Source: Cryptococcus deneoformans JEC21
Lineage: Eukaryota; Basidiomycota; Tremellomycetes; Tremellales; Cryptococcaceae
Length of the DNA stretch: 64,000 nucleotides
Direction of reading: 5' to 3'
Assembly: GCF_000091045.1 (NCBI RefSeq)
Contig: NC_006683.1
Coordinates: forward strand, 163,941 to 227,940
Part shown: piece after piece, positions 1 to 11,282 of the stretch
How positions within the stretch are numbered: position 1 is the first letter of the stretch
Layout: each line of letters starts with the position of its first letter
Notes under the pieces: generated by a model
Database searches by the model: none
The model's input: only the letters and a program-made list of their open reading frames with translations
What the model was told of the DNA's origin: nothing
Translations under genes and position numbers: made by a program

Positions 1-1
1 C

Positions 2-1501
2 CAACTCTCCCCGACCGGTTCTCCAGCTCCTGGTTCTGCCCACTCTCGTTCTCCCAACACTCACGATCTCCCACTTCCGCCTTCTTCAGCCACTCGTCGG
101 TCACCATTACCCCCGGTACCTGTCAATGCAGAATACTATGACGAAAATGGCGCGACAATCCGGGTATACTCTACAAACGGCACTATCAACGCTGATCCCA
201 ATGGTGATCCATTTTCCGATAGACAGAGTATCTCAACGATGGGGAGTGGAGGTACAGCCAATATCATTCCTATCCAATGGATTCCACCTTCCAACTCGGA
301 AGACGGGTTATCAAAGATGGCCACTCAGCCTGCGCAAAGCGCGGCCGCCAGAGCACTTGATCAGGCGAGACAAAATCTATTCAAACCCGGTGCCGCCCCG
401 ACCCGACCCGCACGTTCCCCTGACCTTGACCTACGTCTCAACCCCCCAAGCTCTTTTGACCTAAGCGCTTTGGAATCCCCCAACGCCAACACTTACCGTG
501 ACTCTTACCTCTCTGGCAACTCCGCCGCTCCATCCTACTTTTCCGGTCAATCCGATCTCAATATCGACGCGCCAAAGATTGTCACTTCGAAGCAAGTTCA
601 AGTTGGAAGGTTGCAGCAAGCAGAGATGGTGCAATTTGGAGGGAAGCATGCGCAGATGATGGAGGTACTTGGCGGTTCGTCGATGTTGGGGTCTACTAGG
701 GATGGAGATTATCCGTTTGACCAGCACCCTGCCGAACGCGGAGTGGGGCCTGCGCCAGGGCTATCACCGAGCGATGCTTCCTTCCGATCGGGTAGAACTG
801 GTGAAGCTGTTCGGACGCTCACTCCTGTGAGTCGAAAGTTTGATGAAGAGGAGAGACTTGAGAGTGGGTCTACATCCCCTGGCGATTTGCGGTTCTCCAT
901 GGGTAGTCTGGCGTACCGCGATAGCACAAGCACCATGGGTACGAGTAGGTACCTCGCCTCTGCTACCACTGTTGCTGTCCCCACCGCGGGCATATCCCCT
1001 ACACTCTTAACCTCTACCTCTACACCCAACACGGCCAATCACGAAGCAAGAGCGAGCGTCGTCTCATCTAAATCATACGCCGATTCCGTCCTTGGCGCTT
1101 TCCCCATGATCCCTCCCGACTCTCATCGCCCACCTCTCCCGCCCAATGCCAGCTTTATCGCAAATTCCAACTCTACGATGCACACCAGTGTCCCACACTC
1201 TACATCCGTCGACACTCTTGATCGAGCTCTCATCTCCCGTCCACCACCTTCGTATCGCCCTCCTCCCCCTGGCCCACGACCACCAAGCTCAGCAAGAGGG
1301 TCGACAGCTGCGGAGCTGCTACGTGAGCAGGGCGAGAGGGAAGATGGTGAATTCGATGAGGGGAAGGAAGGAGCGGGAGGGAAGAAGAAAAGGCCCGAGA
1401 CGCAGACGAGTGTAGCAGATAGTTTATTGGGCAGTTTCCCGTTCGTACCCCCGAATGTGGATGACCTTGCGGGTCTACCGTCACCATCACAAAGAAACTG
1501 A
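2..1501 (+). CDS. Unknown low-complexity protein, 3' part only
   Basis: The reading frame is open from base 2 to the stop at 1501, giving 499 residues without the start, so the gene begins left of the window. The protein is rich in Ser, Pro, Thr and Ala and looks disordered. It carries two copies of a degenerate motif, ADSVLGAFPMIPP (bases about 1077-1115) and ADSLLGSFPFVPP (about 1416-1454), the second close to the C terminus. No catalytic domain, signal peptide or membrane segment is visible in this portion. The repeated motif may be a short docking sequence, but that is inference and I do not recognise the family. It converges with the gene at 1752-2819. Confidence 0.75.
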   Translation, partial: QLSPTGSPAPGSAHSRSPNTHDLPLPPSSATRRSPLPPVPVNAEYYDENGATIRVYSTNGTINADPNGDPFSDRQSISTMGSGGTANIIPIQWIPPSNSEDGLSKMATQPAQSAAARALDQARQNLFKPGAAPTRPARSPDLDLRLNPPSSFDLSALESPNANTYRDSYLSGNSAAPSYFSGQSDLNIDAPKIVTSKQVQVGRLQQAEMVQFGGKHAQMMEVLGGSSMLGSTRDGDYPFDQHPAERGVGPAPGLSPSDASFRSGRTGEAVRTLTPVSRKFDEEERLESGSTSPGDLRFSMGSLAYRDSTSTMGTSRYLASATTVAVPTAGISPTLLTSTSTPNTANHEARASVVSSKSYADSVLGAFPMIPPDSHRPPLPPNASFIANSNSTMHTSVPHSTSVDTLDRALISRPPPSYRPPPPGPRPPSSARGSTAAELLREQGEREDGEFDEGKEGAGGKKKRPETQTSVADSLLGSFPFVPPNVDDLAGLPSPSQRN

Positions 1502-1751
1502 GTTTACGAATGGAAGGAGAACGGACATCAGAAAGGAGTTGTCTCTTATGGGTTATGAACTGTGCGATGGGTGTATTTTATCATGGGATTTCTTTCTACT
1601 TTTATTTTAAGGGTTATGTCTCAACTTGTACCGAGGGGTATAGGATGGTTTACGAAATGCATGACAAAGACTTATGCTACAATGATGGTCGTCGTCTTGC
1701 CAATGTCATGTTGCTCAATCGGCGAATCATAAATCGCGTATTTTCCACCTC

Positions 1752-2819
1752 TTACTTGCTCGGATCGATCGGTGTCAGCCTTTTTAATCCCACCTCTTCA
1801 TTCATCATCTCCATCCCAAACACACCGGGACGCAATATCGCGCCCCCTCCCAGCCCGCCCAGCCCCCCAACCCCAGTCCCAAATCTCGGAGAATTCCCAC
1901 CACCATACCCGTATGAATGAACGAAGGGAGGACCAAATGGCGAGATTGTACCAGGATCAGAAAGCACAGCAGCAAGAGAAGTAGTTTCCGAGGGTGAGAA
2001 TAGTTCGGGGGAAGACCGCTCTGTGGCAATGGAGGTTGAACGGGAGGGTAGAGGCCTGTGGGGTCCCTCGTTGGACGTTGATTTGTCGCTGGCATCATCA
2101 TTTCCATGAATATCCTGCTCCTCTTCTCCCTTTTCAGCCGTAACATCCATATCAACGGTCGTACCAGTATCACCTTCGAAACTTGCACTACTTTTTAGTA
2201 ATGGACAGAGTTTATCGGCGAGGATGGAAGATTTTGAAAATCCGGGACGCGGTGCATGAAGGGGGATGGTCCGTTCCTTGTGTTGGATATGTTCACCATT
2301 GTTTTGAGGGAAAAGACTTATAGTTTGAGAAGTTGAATATGAAGAAGGGAGCGGATGGGCTGAGAGAGATATGGACGGAGAAGCAACATCGGTGGAGAGT
2401 GATGGAATGGGATGAGGAGGCGAGTGTATTGAAGATTGCGTTGCATTTGAGGAGGGTCCAGAGGGTTCTTTTAGAGGCTCTCCAAACTCGGATTTTGTCT
2501 CGGCTGTACCTTGGTGTTTCTCCTCATGCGAGAGGATGTCCTCTCTATTCTTGCTTGTCACTGAACATACATTAAGAAGTCAGCATAAGAGGACAGTATA
2601 CTAGCGAAGAAGCTGTACCAGCGTCTTTAATCGACTCGTTTATGCGTCCGATCAAACTGGGTTTGGTATGCCAGACTTCTCCCTGAGTATATGGCTGCGT
2701 CGAAGTTGTTGTGCTTGTTGGCTTGGTAAAAGAGGAGAGGCTAAGATGAAGTGTCAGTTATGCTACATGATGAGGGAATACCAGATGAGCATTTACTCTT
2801 TCTGCTGTGAAGCGAACAT
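1752..2819 (-). CDS. Unknown protein, three exons
   Basis: Exons are 2819-2797, 2740-2621+ (to 2619) and 2560-1752. Both introns (2741-2796 and 2561-2618) are GT-AG and about 57 nt, and splicing keeps one frame to give about 317 residues. The start is the ATG at 2819; an in-frame GTG at 2561 lies at the intron edge and is not the start. The N-terminal 70 residues have a basic/polar block around IGRINESIKDAV, and the rest is rich in Ser, Pro, Thr and acidic residues with a Gly-rich tail. No family is recognised. The gene converges with the preceding one and shares a 1.1 kb upstream region with the divergent MYST acetyltransferase. Confidence 0.65.
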
Positions 2820-3945
2820 TGTCGCAGTCTCTTGTATAATAGTTCTGCAACTTTAGAGAAGGTGATATGGCTTGGCGGCGAATGGTCATACCATTATGCT
2901 TTTATACCTTTCGTCGGTGTCCACGCTTTTATTATCTCCTTGTCATTTGATCCTGGTGTTTAGTGACAGCCGCAACGTGAAAGTCGAAACATGAAAGTGG
3001 ACCGTAGACGTCATATCCGGATGCTTGTCTCACGACGGTTTGCCGAGTTGCCGGAAGAGTGAGACGAGCGAGGAGCAGTGTGAGAGGGGAAATGTGGACC
3101 AAACGTTGGGGGTGAGGTGGGTCGCTGGCGAGGGAATGGGGAGAGTGGATGGTGGAGTAGCGCTGTGGTGAGACTCAGGTTAAAATGGTGCATGTCTTGT
3201 GTCGAAACAGTAAGCTGTCAACTCCACAGGAGGATTAGGGAAGGGAACGAAAGAAAATTACGTCTTGCATTTCTGGCAGTTAAGCGATGAGAGTATTCAA
3301 TTCCGAACTGTCCAAAGGAAGGTCCTTTCCAAAGGCCCATGACGATAGATGTATGTTATTAGATGCTAGAATCCCTTTCGTCGCCTTGTTGACTATTTCA
3401 GGCGGCACGCGTGTGTGAAGATATGCAAGTGTTTTAGCCGACGTGCTACTTATAGCAGGTGAGACTCGTAGGGTGTATGTTATCGCTAATACGGAGGCCC
3501 GGCGCCCTGTGGGCTGATGTCAGCGGATTTGAGAACGATTCCACGAGTGAAGTCGTCAGTGGTTAAGTTATGGGAAAGCGCTATTGGTCAGGACATCTGA
3601 GCTGAAACAATTGATTGTGTGAGAGAACAGGGTCATACTTCGCTCTTTTTATTGCTGAGATGCTATGTGAATATCAATAAGATATTAAAAAGTTACCCTA
3701 CAGCGCAGGGAAGAAAGAAAGACGGAAACGTATGTAATAAGAATCAGCCGGTACTCGCTCGCTGCCCTTCTTCTCGTAGGCCGACGTCGAAAGACTGAGC
3801 CTGATAATCGATAATTCCTCATAATCTATCATCGGGCAATGGAGATTTTCCACATCTCCGTCCCGGTCATCTTCCGACTCCACCCCCGTCTTCGTCGTCA
3901 AAACAATAAATACCTAGCAAAAAGCAGCCTTGTTCGACCTCAAAG
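2820..3945. other. Intergenic region between divergent genes
   Basis: This is the presumed bidirectional promoter region of the unknown gene (-) and the MYST acetyltransferase (+). The ORFs inside are short, lack conserved motifs and are not supported. I see no tRNA or clear repeat. Confidence 0.5.
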
Positions 3946-6233
<2,288 letters not shown>

Positions 6234-7186
6234 ACTTGATGCTCCGGGCATAACATATTCATGCTATAGAACATCCAACAGCTGAGCGGTATTGTCCGTC
6301 GAGGGGCTTGTGTCCAGCCTGCTGTTGTGCATGTTGTAGGATAATTTAACCCTCGAGAAAGGGGGGCAGGCCGCCGTTCAAGATGGATAATAATAGATCA
6401 TTCAGAGATTTGAGATTTAAGACCACATCAAAAATTTCCCCTTCAGGTAATTCTGATTACCCCGACGGCGATGTAGACATCAGCGAAAAGCAGCAGCTGA
6501 TGCCGTCATACGTCATGCATCTTCCTCTCTTGCTTTTCTCGCGCTCATCTCATCTCTCGTTAAATTAATTATATAGAACTGATTATTGTTATTTTTGTGC
6601 GTTCGGCGGCAGTTGGAGTAAGCCCAGAGACTCGTAATCGGAGTAAAATGATTTGATTAAATCTGATTCCACTACCGGGCATTTTGGAATCGCTGATATT
6701 CCGACAGCTGCCGAACCTACTCAATGTCTTATTATGCACCACGAAGCATGGATTGCGAAATAATCTTGTATGCAGAAACAAAGCTATAGCAGAGAGCAAG
6801 TCCATATGCATCATGTAGCGTGCTATATTGCAGACGGTTTAAGCCAAAGACGGGGAGGAAATTGAAGCTCCGACAATCCAACTCCGACACGGGACAGGGC
6901 CGAAAGTCGAACGACGAATACTTGTAATTACCGGACCCAGAAGAGTGGGTTCTCACGCACATTGCGATCGTAATAATTAATATTGCAGTTCTTCTGAAAT
7001 GCTTGTTCTGACACGTTGAACACATTTTCATCAATAAGGACCTGGCACTGAATTCGATTTCACGGTTTACATGATGTTAATCGCATTCTACATAGGATAG
7101 AAGACTTCAATTCCCGCGGTAACCTCAAGACAATCGGTCAGCGGCTTCATTCTGATATTTCGATCACTGTCTTCTTCATTTTCGCC
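6234..7186. other. Intergenic region, no gene seen
   Basis: An AT-rich stretch separates the acetyltransferase from the fusion gene. Only short motif-free ORFs are present, and the last part is the presumed promoter of the downstream gene. Confidence 0.5.
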
Positions 7187-10100
7187 ATGTCGGAGGCGGC
7201 GAATTCATCGACCCCCGACAGGCATAACACTGTATTTGTAGTCACCCTGGTCTTTGCTGTGATCGCCACAGTGTTCGTCGGCTTGAGAATGTTGTCAAAA
7301 GGATGGATCGTAAAACGATTCACGACGGACGATTGGTTCACTGTTGCCGCCTGGGTATGTACCTGATACGGCAAGGTACAAAGAGCTCATGCGATCGCCA
7401 GGTCTTCATGTTGGGAGTGACAGTTTCTATCATGATAGGTGCGCGGGACGGATTAGGAATGGTGGATTCAGGTAAGTAAGGAGCCGCTCCAGAACAGTAA
7501 CATCACTAATGTTGAATTCAGATATTCCTCCTGACATGGTCGACCCACAAGAGAGCGCCATATACGCTTTTACCATCTTTTACAACCTGGCAATCATGAC
7601 TACCAAAACGGCAATCTTGATTTTGTACGTTCGATTGGCAGCCGCACATGCCTTTCTTCGACGAGCTTCAATCGCCACCATGGCTGTGGTGAATCTCGCA
7701 GGAGCCATGCTGGTGCTACTCAACATATTTCGATGCCGGCCCATACGCGCTGCATTCACCAGTATTGACGGCTCCTGTATCAACCTTGTTTCGATATTCT
7801 TGTCAACATCTCCTATCAATATACTCACCGACTTCGCTATCCTTCTGCTTCCTTTACCTATCTTGACCCGCCTTCGAATGGAATTTCGCCAAAAGGTCGT
7901 CCTTGTCGCCACTTTCATTGTAGGGGGGTTCGTCACAATCGTAGACGTTGTGCGCGTTGTGTACCTGCAGAATGCTCTCAAGGCAGAATACGCCGAGAAC
8001 ACCAACGATCCGTCGAACACTGTCTCCCAACAAAACACCAGAAATTATGGTTATCATGTCAGTTATTCGTTGATGTGGTCTGGTATAGAGGTATCCGTGG
8101 GGTTGATGTGCTGCTGTATATTGGTGCTAAAACCTCTGGTCATGCGAGTTCTCCCAGCTATCTTGAAAGATCCCAACAAATCAGCACTCACAGGAACTCT
8201 CCTTTCTTTCGACTTTTCACAACCTGAAGGCTCTCAAAGCCAATCTCTTCCCTCAACAAGGGAATTTGCCGGGACATTGGGTATGACGGTTGGCACTAGT
8301 GGTACTGACCCAACGGAAGTTTCAGGCGCTGCTGAAACGGAGACAAGGAATGGATTGAGGCATCAGCAAAATGGAGGAACTGGAAGGAGTGATGAAGATG
8401 AGACGTTCGACTTGTTTGATATGCTGGCTAGTGATCCTCAACACTCGGGGGCTCAAGTGACCCATCCTCCTCATCGAAAGTCTGAAAGGCAGTCACATTC
8501 GACGGCCAGCAAGATCAAGAACATGTTCGGTCATCGACATTCTGCTTCGACAGATACAACCCAAGAACCTACTCAAGTCTTCTTTGATTTTGTCCGTATG
8601 GGCGGGAAGAAACCACTGACAGAGCTCACTGCCAAAGAGTCTCGTGGCCCTGTGATCTTTGGTACGTTTACCGGTCATGTTTAGGTATCGCTGAAAGGCT
8701 GACGATGGATCGCAGGAAGCATCTTGTTTTTTATCTGGGGCTTTTCCTATGGCCTAATGGGAACGCTCAATGTCCGAGTACAAGAGATCCATGGCTTTTC
8801 CCCTTCTCAGACACTCGCTCTTAGCTGCTCTTACTGGATCGCCTATTTCTTTGCTCCCCCTGTCATCGGTTATTGGGTCATCACTCGACAAGGCTTCAAA
8901 GCTACATTTATAACCGGTCTTGCCTTTTACTCAATTGGAGCTATGGCGTTCTGGCCATCAGCTGTCCTTGCCAGCTATGCTGGGTTCTTTATCAGCAATT
9001 TCCTTGTCGCTTTGGGTCTAGCTACTATCGAAGTCGCTGCGAATCCTTTCATAGCCCTGGCTGGACCTGGACAGTACTCTGAAGCGAGGCTCAATTTCTC
9101 ACAATCGATACAGGCTGTTGGTGGATTGATCTCACCTATCATAGCCTCCAAAGTCCTTTTCGACGAGCTAAGTGGTAGCGAAAGCCTCTTGTTCAAAGTA
9201 CAATGGTGCTACCTTGCAGTGGCGATATTTGTCTTGTTCACGGCGGTCGTATTTTTCTACGTGCCTTTAAGCGAAGCTGGGGATGAGGATCTGGAGAAAA
9301 TCGCAAAAGAGAGAATGTCGAGAGCAGAGTTGCCCTCAAATCCAAGATATTGTGGAATACCGATGCGCATCTGGGCATTGGTGCTAGGGATAATGACGTT
9401 GTGGTTTTATACCGGAGCACAAGAAAACCTCAACTACTACTGGTCAACGCTGTCCGTCATCATAAAACCCTCTTTCGACAGTCTTTGGGGTCAAACTTTG
9501 GGACGTGTTGTCTTTGTCATGGGACGCTTTGTGGCTGCGGTGTTATGCTATATCGGAATCCCACCTCGATACATTTTGGCTTGTTTTACTATGGGCGCAT
9601 TCATCACCACAATTACTACCATCGTCCTACCCACTGGCAATGGTACCTACGCAAGTTTGATCCTTATCGAGTTCTTTGAATCACCAATCTTTCCTACCGT
9701 ATTTGCTATCACTATCCGTAATCAAGGACGTCACACGAAATCAACTTCCACTATGTTGATGATGACCGCATCTGGGAGTGCGGTTTGGCCGGCTGTGGCA
9801 TACGGTGTCAACCTTCGTTATGATGGCCGTTCTCGCCTCCTTTTGGTCCCTGCGGTCGTCTTATTTGGTTTAAACTCAGCATATTCGGTAATACTAAGCT
9901 CTACCAAGACGTGCAGGAGATGGATCGATCCTCGTTGGAGCAAAGGAAAGCCATTATTGGAGAAGGGGACGAGGGAGAAGGATGTGGGCTATGGCGTGGG
10001 TTATCCAGAGGGTGATATTGGAGATCCCGGAATATCACCCAGACAGAGGACTGAGGAGCTGCAATTGGGAAGTGAAGGAGGCTTTTTGAGTGCTCCTATG

Positions 10101-10193
10101 ACGATGGGATTGGGTTTGGATCTCTCGGAACAAGAAGAGCAACATCCATCGGGTCCAGAAGATTTTACAGAGAAAAGGACCGGTGCAGGTTGA
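7187..10193 (+). CDS. Fusion: fungal rhodopsin-like 7-TM domain plus FucP-type MFS permease
   Basis: Four exons (7187-7354, 7402-7471, 7522-8661, 8716-10193) with GT-AG introns give one 951-residue frame. Residues about 14-300 hold seven hydrophobic segments with hallmarks of the fungal rhodopsin-like (Pth11-related) domain: DDWFT after TM1, and WSGIEVSVGLMCC in TM7. A polar linker of about 150 residues follows. From about residue 447 the sequence is a fucose-permease-type MFS transporter with 12 likely helices (FFIWGFSYGLMGTLN, ETA-like EVAANPF, LNFSQSIQAVGG). TM1 of the permease is split by the last intron. Retaining that intron would stop translation at 8684 and leave a 466-residue 7-TM protein. 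A Met at 8598 could in principle start a permease alone. Membrane location is inferred from the helices. Role is inferred as sensing and/or uptake of a sugar; the substrate is unknown. Confidence 0.8.
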
Positions 10194-10202
10194 AGGGCGG
10201 TT

Positions 10203-10286
10203 GCTTGTCAGAATACTCAAGACTGTAGTACTATAATCATTAATGCTTGTCAGAATACTCAAGACTGTAGTATTATAATCATTAAT
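10203..10286. repeat. 42-bp tandem duplication
   Basis: Two adjacent 42-bp copies (10203-10244, 10245-10286) differ at one base (C/T). They lie just after the stop of the rhodopsin-permease gene, probably in its 3' UTR. Confidence 0.9.
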
Positions 10287-10494
10287 GTGTTGTTGTATGA
10301 TTAAACTTTTGGTTGTCTAATGTCGAGATGTAGTCATGACAGATGTCTTCTCCTATCAAATTGGGTGCTTCATGCTTCATGGCTTTCAATTTGAGTTCCT
10401 TGCATGTGGGAATCGGCCCCATTCATTACGCATGAGCTGTCCTAATTTACGTTTAATAGCTCTCAACTGCAATATCTACTAATTTTTACACTGT

Positions 10495-10700
10495 AAGGAA
10501 CGGAGAGAAGATAGTGTTTAGCAGAACGGAAGAAGAAGACGAGAGGAGGAGGGAACGAAGGAATTGGGGTGATAAATATTAGCCGAGGAGAAGAGGAAGA
10601 GGAGAGCGAGGAAGAGAGAAGGGGGGAGGAAACCGGATCAGAAGAAGCTCTCAGGAGATCGGAGTCGGAGGAAGGAAGAGGAAAAGGGTGCTCGAGGGGG
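10495..10700. other. Long polypurine (GA-rich) tract
   Basis: The + strand is almost only G and A for about 200 bases, with a few interruptions. It lies directly upstream of a TATATAAAG element at 10736. The minus-strand ORF through it is only a poly-Ser/Leu artefact of this composition. The rest of the 10194-11282 gap holds the tandem repeat and the small ORF listed separately. Confidence 0.7.
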
Positions 10701-10735
10701 GAGAAAGATTGGTCAGCTGTACAATTAGGAAATGA

Positions 10736-10744
10736 TATATAAAG
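10736..10744 (+). promoter_or_regulatory. TATA-like element
   Basis: TATATAAAG is followed about 30-40 bases later by a pyrimidine-rich leader-like stretch (about 10773-10860). This suggests a plus-strand transcription start, but it is inferred from sequence only. Confidence 0.4.
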
Positions 10745-11069
10745 AGTTCTTCGCGTAGACGAAATGAAAGACAACCTTCATATTCTTCACACTTCTCTGG
10801 CTACCTTTCCAAGAAAGTCCCATTCGAAATCACCGCAAACTTCACTAGCTTCCGAACCTCTAAGTTGCCCGACTGGATTAAACCGTGGTTAAAACAAACG
10901 TAGTAGCCTCAGGTGCTTTCCGGCCTCTCCGAGGACAGGGGTACCGCTACAAACACCGACAACAGTCTTACAGTCTAAAAGCAACAGCGTCAATCATTCA
11001 CCTATAAAGCTGTGAGGCGAATTTTATAATTCGAGACGGACTAATCTTTGGTCCGTCAAGGGAATCTCC

Positions 11070-11222
11070 ATGAGAGTGCGTTGTTGCTTTATAATACCTA
11101 CACATGCCCCGTATGCAGTGTACGTCAACTCAGATGGGTTGATAACGTGCTACAATGGTGTTTGCTGCAAAGGCGCGATATGCAAAACGACAACATGTCC
11201 TATACTGCCCAAAACGCGGTAA
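11070..11222 (+). CDS. Candidate small cysteine-rich peptide (50 aa)
   Basis: ATG at 11070 opens 50 codons to TAA at 11220-11222. The peptide has seven cysteines (5, 6, 27, 32, 33, 38, 43), with a regular C-x4-CC-x4-C-x4-C block in its C-terminal half. It has no typical signal peptide as modelled. A branch-site-like ACTAAT and an acceptor-like CAAG just upstream (about 11040-11060) leave room for an unseen upstream exon. The TATA element lies about 330 bases upstream. No family is recognised, and chance is a real alternative for an ORF this short. Confidence 0.3.
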   Translation: MRVRCCFIIPTHAPYAVYVNSDGLITCYNGVCCKGAICKTTTCPILPKTR

Positions 11223-11282
11223 TCCATCCATGTTGATCATTGTAAAGATCCCGTCCTCTATCTTGTAGTGGGCATATACATT

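Noticed and set aside
8724..10193. Separate permease gene starting at ATG 8724
   Set aside because: This start would cut the first permease helix. The conserved N-terminal segment lies in the previous exon and joins in frame.
10463..10774. 103-codon minus-strand ORF
   Set aside because: Product of the polypurine tract (poly Ser/Pro/Leu), with no coding character.
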